Shown in pieces: positions 6,890 through 13,718 of a stretch of DNA of 13,927 nucleotides. The notes under the pieces were generated by a model that searched no databases, was not told where the DNA came from, and was given only the letters and a program-made list of their open reading frames with translations. This DNA is from Chrysochromulina tobinii (lineage: Eukaryota > Haptophyta > Prymnesiales > Chrysochromulinaceae), in assembly GCA_001275005.1 (NCBI GenBank), contig JWZX01002326.1, positions 1-13,927 on the forward strand. The letters are read 5' to 3'. Position 1 is the stretch's first letter. Every line of letters begins with the position of its first letter. Made by a program: the position numbers and the translations under genes.

Positions 6890-7818
6890 ATGTCAGACTC
6901 GCTGAGCCATAGCCTTCGGCGTCTTGTGAGTTCTGGCGACTTCGACCGGCTGCTCGAGAGTTGCGATTCGATCACGATTGGCGAACTTTCTAGCTCCGAT
7001 GCTGTTCGCCGTACTCGGACACGATCTTGGCATCGCAGCTCGAGCCAGTCAAACCTTCTAGCCCAATTTCGCCTCTCACGATCCGAGGTGCGGGGCGTTG
7101 CGTCCCTCATGACACGACTATGTCCTGACGTGTGTAATCCCTGCAAAACAGGTGGAACGATGGATGCATGAGAATTCTTCCAGCTGGCCGTCCAACCCGC
7201 TGTCACAATCTGCAGATGACAGTCCCTCGCAGGAGCAAGAAACGGACACGTCGACGCATGCGTTGTTGAGCTTCGAGAGCCAGGTGAGGTTCGTTGCCGA
7301 GCAAGCAGAGGCGCTTCGGCAACAGTCCATACAGCTCAGAAGGGATCGCGCGGTCAACCAAGCACAACTCGAAGCTTGCATGGGCCTTCTTGCGGGTCTC
7401 GGCAAGAAGCTCGATATTGCTGACGCGCCTTGCGTTGTGGACCAGCCCACCACTACGAGCGATGAGAGGCTCGTCTCGCCTCCCATGAAGATGGTGGCAA
7501 GTGAAAAACGAGGCAGTCGCCGCCGGAATCATCGACATGAGCAGCTCTCAGTGTTGCGTTCATGGTTTGACGAGCACTGCGAGGAGCCTTACCCATCGAA
7601 TGAGGAAAAAGAAGAATTGGCGCACGTGACCGGCATGGAGATCAGGCAAATCGAACATTGTGCGTTCGTTTGAAATCGAACTAACCGGATAGGAGGATTC
7701 TGGCAGGACTGATAACATGCTGCTCGGCCCCCAGCTAACAATCTGCTCTGCTCCCCTGCATGCAGGGTTTACGAACCAGCGCAAGCGGCACTGGGCTACG
7801 AGAGCCGATCGTGGATAA
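6890..7818 (+). CDS. TALE-class homeodomain protein, three predicted exons
   Basis: Predicted exons are 6890-7087, 7152-7659 and 7766-7818, giving 252 residues. The homeodomain spans about residues 186-246. It has helix 1 LSVLRSWFDEH, the three-residue-loop signature around EEPYPSNEEKEELA, and helix 2 leading into MEIRQIEH. Exon 2 alone runs into a stop at 7671. Joining 7659 to 7766 restores the split Trp codon and gives HWFTNQRKRHW, the WFxNxRxR recognition helix, nearly identical to plant KNOX/BELL TALE proteins. Known role: sequence-specific transcription factors in the nucleus; in green algae and plants, TALE factors control the haploid-diploid switch. Position 50 is Thr where TALE proteins usually have Ile. 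The protein ends seven residues after the homeodomain. The N-terminal 185 residues are Ser/Arg-rich with an acidic Gln-rich middle and no recognised KNOX or BELL domain. The homeodomain and second intron are solid; the first intron and ATG are less certain. Confidence 0.85.
7088..7151 (+). other. Predicted 64-base intron 1 of the homeobox gene (GT-AG, phase 0)
   Basis: The donor GTGCGG follows a complete GAG codon and the acceptor AAAACAG precedes GTGGAACGA. Removing these 64 bases joins the frame opened by the ATG at 6890 to the homeodomain frame, which itself is blocked upstream by a TGA at 7110-7112. The donor resembles that of intron 2 (both GTGCG). A stronger-looking donor, GTGAGT at 6926, is also phase 0 and could pair with the same acceptor. 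Confidence 0.5.
7660..7765 (+). other. 106-base intron 2 splitting the homeodomain recognition helix (GT-AG)
   Basis: Donor GTGCGT begins at 7660. The intron has a branch-point-like CTAAC at 7735-7739, then a pyrimidine-rich stretch, and ends with GCATGCAG at 7765. Splicing joins T to GG, recreating the invariant homeodomain Trp codon. Without splicing, translation stops at 7671-7673 before helix 3. The fit to a conserved protein motif on both sides makes this intron very likely. Confidence 0.9.
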
Positions 7819-8426
7819 ACGCTCTGGAAAAGACGTGTTCTGCTGCCGCGGGCGGTATCCGGATAGCTTTCTCGGGCCGAGTCCAACAGAGAGCGGAGCC
7901 CGCCAGCAAAACCGTGATCTGTGGGCGCATCTCGATTTTGCCCAGGCCTTTGACGTGGTGAGCGCGCTGGTGTGACTGAACCCCGGACTGAACGACTTTC
8001 AAAAGACGGCAAAAAGCGAAACGCAAAAGGATGAATGCGCGCTCCGGCGCGCCTTGCCGCCATTCTCGGGCACCGCACGTTCGGACGTTGGCAGACGGCA
8101 TTGTGGGGGGAGACGATTGTAGGAGATCTCGAGTACGGAGATCGGTGTACTAGTGTGGGCCGAGGGCACATGCTCATTCGTCATTGCTCAGGCATTAATT
8201 CTATACAGGTGCGGTGTACAAGTAACGCATAATAAGCGCGTTCGCCTGGCGACGACTGCCCGACGCGACTGGCGCTGATCGGCCGGCTCTCACTGCGGCC
8301 CGGCACTGTGTGACCAGTGACCTGTGACCCGCTGCGCCTGTTCGCTCCACGTTATCAAGTGCCCGGCCACTGACCACTGTGCTCACTAGCCCTAGTTCGC
8401 TTCCTTGTGCTAATTCGTACACTCCA
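7819..8426. other. Intergenic region between two convergent genes
   Basis: About 608 bases hold the 3' ends of the homeobox gene (+) and the coiled-coil gene (-). I recognised no coding sequence, tRNA or other RNA gene. Two small structures are visible: a GAGATCTCGA/AGATCGG element at 8123-8145, matching one upstream of the homeobox gene, and a triple seven-base tandem repeat at 8309-8329. Confidence 0.4.
8309..8329. repeat. Three tandem seven-base units, (T/A)GTGACC
   Basis: TGTGACC, AGTGACC and TGTGACC follow each other without a gap. The array lies about 100 bases beyond the stop of the minus-strand coiled-coil gene, probably in its 3' untranslated region or just past it. No function can be assigned. 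Confidence 0.7.
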
Positions 8427-9215
8427 TTACCGCGCTGATCGCGCACGCGCTGTCGTTGTGCCTGAGCCTGTCTGCACCCGTCGCGGAGGGCGCAACACGC
8501 TCGATCGAGATCGTAAGCTCTGCACACGCTGCTCTGAAGCGTTCAGTAGGGCGACCAGCTTTTTATTCTCCTCGGATTGCTTTGCTGCCCGCCCTTCAGA
8601 TTTTGTGGCCTGGACTTGAGCGGCTCGTAATGTACTGCTCATTGTGTCTAAATCTTTGCGCAGCTGGGTAATCGTAGCACCATCATCTCGTGCGCGTACC
8701 GTCGCCGCTGCAAGTGCCTTGGCCATCGATGCTGTCTGCAGCTCGATCTGGCGCTCTGCCGCGCGCAGCTGGCGCCGCAGGCTCTCCTCACGCTCTTCGG
8801 CCTCACTTCGCGCTGTCTGCACTACCGCCGACTCGTCCACAGCATGTGCATTTGACTGCCTTCTGCACCTCGCAAGCTCGGCGTGCAAGGCCAGGCGCTC
8901 GTTGCCCGCCGCCACAGTCACCGCGAGCACATCTGCGCGAGCTGCGGCTGCCCGATCGGCCTCCGCATCTAGCAGCGATCGCAGAGCTGCCATCTGATGC
9001 CGATGTACGGCCACAAGTCGAGCATAGGAGTCTTCATGCTGCTGTTGCTCTTGCATGTGCCGAGCGCGTAATGCCTCGAGTTCTGCGAACAAGAGGTGCA
9101 GCACACCTGCAAAGTGCAGGTTATCATCGCTGGCCACGGATTCAATCGCAGACGATGTTCCAGCCTCGGATTGTGCGGCAGAGATCGAAGACAAGGTGAC
9201 CCGGCCGACTGACAT
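8427..9215 (-). CDS. Coiled-coil protein of unknown function
   Basis: A 262-residue protein read on the minus strand from ATG at 9215 to TAA at 8427. I do not recognise a family. After a Ser-rich N-terminal segment (about 1-35), residues from HLLFAELEALRARHM to near LNASEQRVQSLRSR are rich in Ala, Glu, Arg and Leu with heptad-like spacing, so most of the protein is probably alpha-helical coiled coil. The tail is basic (PPRRVQ ... TTTARARSAR). No signal peptide or membrane segment is seen. The ATG at 9215 has G at -3; an in-frame ATG at 9311 would add 32 residues but has a poorer context and a non-helical sequence. It is convergent with the homeobox gene and divergent from the threonine aldolase gene. 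A structural or scaffold role is the only reasonable guess. Confidence 0.7.
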   Translation of the reverse strand: MSVGRVTLSSISAAQSEAGTSSAIESVASDDNLHFAGVLHLLFAELEALRARHMQEQQQHEDSYARLVAVHRHQMAALRSLLDAEADRAAAARADVLAVTVAAGNERLALHAELARCRRQSNAHAVDESAVVQTARSEAEEREESLRRQLRAAERQIELQTASMAKALAAATVRARDDGATITQLRKDLDTMSSTLRAAQVQATKSEGRAAKQSEENKKLVALLNASEQRVQSLRSRSSVLRPPRRVQTGSGTTTARARSAR

Positions 9216-9371
9216 TCCGAAGAATACCCGGTAGAAGTGTGGGGTTCCTTCGATGTAAGCTGTGAAAGCTCCGAAACGGCGACTACATGTACCAGGTTCG
9301 CCCGTCGACATGCACGCGGTGGTCCAGCACAGTTTGGAATCAACGAATCCGCCGCAATTGTACTCGCAGTG
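9216..9371. promoter_or_regulatory. Putative bidirectional promoter region
   Basis: Only 156 bases separate the start codons of the minus-strand coiled-coil gene and the plus-strand threonine aldolase gene. Both promoters and leaders must fit here or overlap the neighbouring coding sequence. No TATA box or obvious shared operator is visible. This is inferred from gene arrangement alone. Confidence 0.45.
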
Positions 9372-10451
9372 ATGGAGGGACACTATGGATCTCCGACCGC
9401 CGATTTCCGAAGCGACACGGTGACGCAGCCGACCCCCGCGATGTTGCAGGCGATGGTATCGGCGCGCCTCGGTGATGACGTCTTCGGCGACGATCCGACA
9501 GTACTGGCACTCGAGGAGGAGACCGCGGCGCTTCTTGGCAAGGAGGCTGCGCTCTTCGTCGTCTCAGGTACCATGTCCAACCAGCTCGCGATGCGCGTGC
9601 ACCTGGGCCCGCTCAAGGAGGTGCTCTGCGACCATCGAGCGCACATTCATGTATGGGAAGTAGGCGCAATCCATGCCACGGGTGCTGCTGTTGCTGCGGT
9701 GGCGCCCGATCCTGGCAATCGCTTCCTCACTGCATCGACCGTTGAGGCCAACGTGCGCACGGACAACTGCCTGTACCACCAACCAGTCACAACGCTGCTC
9801 TCGCTCGAGAACACGCTCAACGGTTCGGTCCAATCGCTTGCGGAGCTCGAGGGCGCGGTGGGCGTGGCGCGTCGCCTTGGCCTCGCTGCGCATCTCGATG
9901 GCGCACGACTCTGGAATGCGGTGGCTGCCAGTGGGCACAGTGCGGCCGAGTTTGCTGCACCCTTTGATTCGGTGAGTGTCTGTCTTTCCAAAGGCCTCGG
10001 TGCGCCCATCGGATCCGTCTTACTCGGCTCTGCCGAGATCATCGACGCAGCGAGGCATCACCGCAAGATGCTTGGCGGAGGTTGGCGGCAGGCAGGTCTG
10101 CTCGCCGCCGCGGGCAGATATGCACTGCAGCACCACCGCGAACGCCTTGCCGAGGACCACGCCAACGCTCGAGCGCTTGCCAGCGGGCTCTCGGAGCTTG
10201 GGTTCGACGTGCAGTCCCCGGAGACGAACATGGTCTGGTGCGCACCCCCCGCGGGTGTGAACACCAGCGAGCTCGCCAAGGCGCTCGCAGCAGAGGATGG
10301 CGTGCTCATCGGCGGCGCGTACGGCGGACCCGCAGGACGGCAGCCATGGGGCGATGCCAAGAAGGCAATGCGATTTGTGACGCACCTGCAGACGCCGAGG
10401 CCCGCGGTCACCAAGCTCTTAAAGGCCCTCGCACGTCTGCTGAGGCGGTGA
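9372..10451 (+). CDS. L-threonine aldolase (PLP-dependent, GLY1/LtaE type)
   Basis: A complete 359-residue enzyme, the usual length for this family. It cleaves L-threonine (and allo-threonine) to glycine and acetaldehyde using pyridoxal phosphate, normally as a homotetramer. The family signature DFRSDTVTQPTPAM starts at residue 11, followed by GDDVFGDDPTVLALEE. Residues 88-98 (HRAHIHVWEVG) contain the His-rich stretch near the cofactor. HLDGARLWNA (174-183) supplies the Asp176/Arg179 cofactor contacts, and K207 in CLSKGLGAP forms the Schiff base. MRFVTH (333-338) is the typical C-terminal motif. The ATG at 9372 has G at -3 and +4 and lies ten residues before the conserved start; upstream codons in frame show no family similarity. 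There is no transit peptide, so a cytosolic location is likely. No intron. Neighbours give no pathway partner. Confidence 0.96.
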   Translation: MEGHYGSPTADFRSDTVTQPTPAMLQAMVSARLGDDVFGDDPTVLALEEETAALLGKEAALFVVSGTMSNQLAMRVHLGPLKEVLCDHRAHIHVWEVGAIHATGAAVAAVAPDPGNRFLTASTVEANVRTDNCLYHQPVTTLLSLENTLNGSVQSLAELEGAVGVARRLGLAAHLDGARLWNAVAASGHSAAEFAAPFDSVSVCLSKGLGAPIGSVLLGSAEIIDAARHHRKMLGGGWRQAGLLAAAGRYALQHHRERLAEDHANARALASGLSELGFDVQSPETNMVWCAPPAGVNTSELAKALAAEDGVLIGGAYGGPAGRQPWGDAKKAMRFVTHLQTPRPAVTKLLKALARLLRR

Positions 10452-10835
10452 CCGGTGAGCCAGCAGCAAGGCGAGCGAGCGCGAGCGCAACTCCACCGAC
10501 CTTCATGTGTCCACCGTGCGTCTCTCGGTTCGCTGTCGGGCTGTCGCTGGCCGTCGCTAGCCGTCGCGCCTCGAAGGTTCTGAGGTCAAAGGTGTGTGGT
10601 TAACTGTGTTTGGATGGTTGTAATACGGGGTTGTTTATCACGTCCGCGAGACGTTACTTCACGTTGTACGGACGCCAGAAACGACTGTCGATACGATACC
10701 GGTAATACTGCACCGGTCGTACCGGTAAAGTACCGGTACTCATATTCTGGCTTCTGGCCGCGATGGGACTTTTGTGGGTCGTTCTGGAATCGGCGACCCC
10801 AAGAGCGCGAAGAGCGAGCACCTCGTAACAAACGA
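10452..10835 (+). promoter_or_regulatory. Intergenic region and putative promoter of the EF-hand gene
   Basis: These 384 bases separate the aldolase stop from the chosen ATG of the EF-hand gene. The second half is visibly AT-richer than the flanking genes. The reading frame is open across part of it (an in-frame ATG at 10614 would add 74 residues), but the predicted peptide is Cys/Arg/Tyr-rich and unlike the protein that follows. The ACCGGT cluster at 10697-10738 also argues that this is regulatory rather than coding. Confidence 0.5.
10697..10738. promoter_or_regulatory. Cluster of four ACCGGT palindromes (three as TACCGGTA)
   Basis: ACCGGT occurs four times in 42 bases: within TACCGGTA at 10697-10704, 10720-10727 and 10731-10738, and as CACCGGTC at 10711-10718. 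A given six-base word is expected about once per 4 kb, so this is a strong local cluster. The sites lie 98-139 bases upstream of the chosen ATG at 10836, a promoter-like position. A dimeric transcription-factor site is the natural reading; it is inferred, not known. Confidence 0.6.
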
Positions 10836-13718
10836 ATGCACTCCTCACAAGCTCAAACGCCATACACACCTCCGTCAGATTGTTGTGCAGGAGTAGCGTT
10901 TCCGAGCGTTCTTTCACCGAGCTCGCCTAACGTGAAGCCACGATATGATCAATTCCTATCATCACAGCCAGCAACGCAGACCATAGCCCAGCAGCAGACT
11001 TCTCCTAGAGGCATGCGCGCGCCGTATCCTCAGCCTATCATATTCGCACAGGGACCAAATGCGACTCAGCGGTGGCCGTCAGACTCAGGTTCCATCCACC
11101 GTCCTCATCCTCATCGCTGCTGGCCCACGGGTACAGTCTGGCCACCGCCGCCACCGCTGGCTGCTCCGCAGCCTCCGGTCGCTCTGTCGGCACTGCCGCA
11201 ATCAGCAGCGCCAGCGCAGCTTTCCAGCTCAGCGAACGAGGCTGCACTAGTGTGGGCGACGGATAGCTACACACAGGACCTATGCTGCTGGACGCAGGGC
11301 CTGAGTGAGCGAACGCTTACCTCGGGAGCGGGTGCGAGCGAGGCTGCACGTGAGCGGCTTCGCAAGCTCGTCGAGACAACCGGCTTTGTGCTACGACGCA
11401 CGGGCTTGGCGGAAGGCTGCCTGGCGGTCGGCGTGCTCTCAGCGGCACTGCGTCGTGCAGCAGCCAAGCCGCTCGAACCATGCTGGCTCAGCGCCGATGA
11501 GCTGCTGAGCGTGGTGAGCCTTTCGGGCGGCGAGATGCTTCTCGAAGACTGTGGCTTCCGAAGGTACCAGGCGGTTTTTCCTGCCCCAGTGGCCACCTGT
11601 GCTTCGGTGGCCTCCTCTGCTCCGGTGGCCTCCTCTGCTCCGGTGGCCAGCCTGGCCACCTCTGCGCTGGTGAACATCGCCGCTCCGGTACCCACCGCCG
11701 CTCCGGCGGCCAAGATGGTCGATGAGTCGGCGGTCGCGGCCGAGATTAACCCCACAGATGCGGGCTCTCCAGTCGATACAGGTCGCAGCCGCCGAAAGGT
11801 TGATCCCAACCTGAATCAAGAATCACGCGTCATGAAGAAGAAAACAAAGCTTCCGAAGCCGGATGGACTCTCACCCCTCGAGGAGCGACTCTGGATGGCC
11901 TTCGAGCTGGTGGACCGCGACAATTCGGGCGGCCTTTCAAGGCGCGAATTCACGCAAGCAATCATCAATGTCGGCATTGTCCGCGACGAGCGTGACGCCC
12001 GTGCAGAATGGGCGGCTGTTGATGTCGATCAAAGCGGCGTCATCGGTTGGGACGAGTTCAAGAAGCTCGCGCCGCGCTTGCGCTCGACTAGCTCGACGCC
12101 CGCCAAGGTAGATGGTGAATCTCCAACACTGACCAGCTCTGCCTCGCGCTCGTCAAGCTTGTCGCCCGCCAAGACGGAAGGTGGCTGGCCGACGCCCCCA
12201 GGGCCCGCGGCGGCCAGCGTGCCCACTCCCGATGTCTCGGCCGTCACAGGCGCCGACCCTGCAGCATCCGCTGAGCACGCAACACCCGTTTCTTCGTCCT
12301 TCGCGCTCCCGACGCCCCTCGTGGCCGACTCACCTGCCACGTGGCTACGTCCGGCCACTGCGAGTGCTGAACAGCTCGCCCTGTTGCGCGCTACTTCCGA
12401 GTTCGTCGAGCGTTGTCTTGACGGCGGATGGCAGTGGGCCGACCCACTGCAGCGGCTGGGGTCGCCAGCGGCATGTTCGCCGGGGTGGGTGTCGTCGGCA
12501 GCCACAGCGCTCGAGACGCCATCGCATCGGGCAGTGTATGAGCGTGCGTACAGCGTGGGGCGAGATGATGGATATGGCAAGGGCAGTGTGCAGTCCTGGC
12601 ACGAGGGCTATGCACGAGGCCACGTCGAAGGCTGGTCGCAGGGCCAAACGGATGGCTACGAGCACGGCTGGGCAGCAGCGAGAGAGCAAGCAGCGGAGGC
12701 GCAGGCAGCCGATCAGGCGGAGGTGAAGCACGCAACAGAGAAGCAGAGTGTGCAGTGGGCAGTGCGCGAGGCGGAGCTGCATGCGATTCACACGAGGGAG
12801 CTCACCGAGGCGAAGTCCAAGGCTGCGGACGAGCTACACTCTACTCACGAGGAGCTCAAAGCGGCTCGGGCCGAGGCGCACGCCGCGAATGAACGGATGA
12901 AGTTTGAGCTCGAGATGCAAAAGCGCGCGCAGTTCGAAGACGGTGTTAAGCATGCCAAGCAGCAGGGCCTTGAGCAGGGCTATGCGCAAGGCTGCTCTGA
13001 TGGGCATGTGCAAGGGCGCTCTGAAGGGTACGCGCAGGGGCGCAGCGAAGGCTATGCGCAGGGCAAGTACGAGGGGTACGCTGAGGGTCTTGCGGCCAAA
13101 GATCCGCTATACGCTGAGGGGCTTGCGGCCAAAGATGTCGAACTGTCCACATTAAAGGCGGAGATGCAGCAGCTACGCGCGGCGCTCGAGGCGGCGCGCA
13201 GCAGCGCAGACGCGGCGCAGACAGAGGTGATGGCGCTCAAAGCCGGGCGCGATCGGCTAGGCCTCGAACTTGCTGCCCAGCTCGAACTCGCTGCCCAGTG
13301 CAAGGGCGAACTCGCTGCCCAGGCGAGGTTCAACGCGCAGCTCCAACACTACATGGGAGAGGCGTACAACAACGGGCACATCGATGGCGTGTGCGACGAA
13401 CGTGCCGCGTCTGAGGGTGAGGCTCGTCGGCTCGAGGTGCCGCCACGCTTTGCACGCAATCCGCTCGTCGGTGTTGAGCCTCCGCGCCAGCCGCTCGTGC
13501 AGCCACCTTGGCGTCCTGCTGGCCGCCACGCCGTCACGCCCGCCGAACGCGCTGCTGCCCGCAGCCCACCAAGAGCGAGTCCTGCAACGCCCGAGTACGT
13601 CCCACGACATTCACCAAAGTGGCCGACACGCACTGAACACTTACGGAGCGTAGCTGTGCACGACCCCGCCGAGGTCCTCCTCCGAACGGCGTACGACCTG
13701 GCGAGCCACAGGGTGTGA
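10836..13718 (+). CDS. Large EF-hand, G-x3-repeat and coiled-coil protein
   Basis: A 960-residue protein. Residues 1-140 are Pro/Ser/Gln-rich and disordered-looking. About 140-245 is a folded-looking helical segment (ERLRKLVETTGFVLRRTGL, later LLEDCGFRRYQAVF), faintly reminiscent of PUB-type domains but not assignable. Then come Ala/Pro/Val repeats and an EF-hand pair with calcium loops at 360-371 (DRDNSGGLSRRE) and 396-407 (DVDQSGVIGWDE), both with the expected acidic ligands. A Ser/Thr/Pro linker follows. Glycine recurs every fourth residue at 591-611 (six times) and 711-751 (eleven times), separated by an Ala/Glu-rich coiled coil; another coiled coil follows to about 840. The C terminus is Pro/Arg-rich. 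Regular G-x3 spacing resembles the deca-GX3 motif of Yae1/Lto1 and the N-terminal repeats of FliH. Calcium binding is likely; the rest suggests a scaffold. The ATG at 10836 is chosen over 10614 because sequence between them looks non-coding. Confidence 0.82.
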   Translation: MHSSQAQTPYTPPSDCCAGVAFPSVLSPSSPNVKPRYDQFLSSQPATQTIAQQQTSPRGMRAPYPQPIIFAQGPNATQRWPSDSGSIHRPHPHRCWPTGTVWPPPPPLAAPQPPVALSALPQSAAPAQLSSSANEAALVWATDSYTQDLCCWTQGLSERTLTSGAGASEAARERLRKLVETTGFVLRRTGLAEGCLAVGVLSAALRRAAAKPLEPCWLSADELLSVVSLSGGEMLLEDCGFRRYQAVFPAPVATCASVASSAPVASSAPVASLATSALVNIAAPVPTAAPAAKMVDESAVAAEINPTDAGSPVDTGRSRRKVDPNLNQESRVMKKKTKLPKPDGLSPLEERLWMAFELVDRDNSGGLSRREFTQAIINVGIVRDERDARAEWAAVDVDQSGVIGWDEFKKLAPRLRSTSSTPAKVDGESPTLTSSASRSSSLSPAKTEGGWPTPPGPAAASVPTPDVSAVTGADPAASAEHATPVSSSFALPTPLVADSPATWLRPATASAEQLALLRATSEFVERCLDGGWQWADPLQRLGSPAACSPGWVSSAATALETPSHRAVYERAYSVGRDDGYGKGSVQSWHEGYARGHVEGWSQGQTDGYEHGWAAAREQAAEAQAADQAEVKHATEKQSVQWAVREAELHAIHTRELTEAKSKAADELHSTHEELKAARAEAHAANERMKFELEMQKRAQFEDGVKHAKQQGLEQGYAQGCSDGHVQGRSEGYAQGRSEGYAQGKYEGYAEGLAAKDPLYAEGLAAKDVELSTLKAEMQQLRAALEAARSSADAAQTEVMALKAGRDRLGLELAAQLELAAQCKGELAAQARFNAQLQHYMGEAYNNGHIDGVCDERAASEGEARRLEVPPRFARNPLVGVEPPRQPLVQPPWRPAGRHAVTPAERAAARSPPRASPATPEYVPRHSPKWPTRTEHLRSVAVHDPAEVLLRTAYDLASHRV
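11601..11654 (+). repeat. Three tandem 18-base in-frame repeats (ASVASS/APVASS type)
   Basis: GCTTCGGTGGCCTCCTCT is followed by GCTCCGGTGGCCTCCTCT and a third diverged copy starting GCTCCGGTGGCCAGCCTG. They encode an Ala/Pro/Val/Ser-rich linker before the EF-hands of the large protein. Likely slippage-derived. Confidence 0.8.
12606..12668 (+). repeat. G-x3 repeat block 1 (six glycines, four-residue spacing)
   Basis: Codons for Gly occur exactly every 12 bases at 12606, 12618, 12630, 12642, 12654 and 12666, encoding EGYARGHVEGWSQGQTDGYE and then HGW. Two more nearby Gly residues (VGRDDG, from 12558) keep the same spacing. The block precedes a coiled coil. The pattern suits helix packing along a small-residue face. 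Confidence 0.85.
12966..13088 (+). repeat. G-x3 repeat block 2 (eleven consecutive glycines)
   Basis: Eleven Gly codons are spaced exactly 12 bases apart from 12966 to 13086 (residues 711-751). Units are of the form LEQG, YAQG, RSEG, YAQG. Parts of the DNA are also repeated (a 24-base RSEGYAQG unit occurs twice), showing recent expansion. Ten or more G-x3 units is the hallmark of the deca-GX3 motif that joins Yae1 and Lto1. Confidence 0.88.
13077..13136 (+). repeat. Near-perfect 27-base direct repeat encoding YAEGLAAKD
   Basis: Copies at 13077-13103 and 13110-13136 differ at one base and are separated by six bases. Together with the spacer they form a 33-base in-frame duplication at the end of G-x3 block 2. 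The small divergence points to a recent event. Confidence 0.9.
13266..13322 (+). repeat. Three ELAAQ-encoding 15-base repeats
   Basis: GAACTTGCTGCCCAG at 13266-13280 recurs as GAACTCGCTGCCCAG at 13284-13298 and 13308-13322. They encode ELAAQ units in the second coiled coil of the large protein. The units are separated by 3 and 9 bases, so the reading frame is kept. Confidence 0.88.

Noticed and set aside
7560-8177. Minus-strand open frame of 205 codons across the homeobox intron and the convergent spacer
   Set aside because: It is antisense to the homeodomain exons, is Arg/Ser/Pro-rich as random GC-rich frames are, and shows no recognisable motif.
7819-8426. Possible tRNA or small RNA gene in the convergent spacer
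   Set aside because: No cloverleaf-compatible stems with the conserved A and B box sequences could be found by eye.
10614-10835. N-terminal extension of the EF-hand protein from the ATG at 10614
   Set aside because: The peptide is Cys/Arg/Tyr-rich and unlike the rest, the DNA is AT-richer, and the segment contains the ACCGGT cluster. It remains possible.
11267-11809. Minus-strand open frame with Gly/Ala/Thr repeats
   Set aside because: It mirrors the Ala/Pro/Val repeats of the large EF-hand protein on the other strand.
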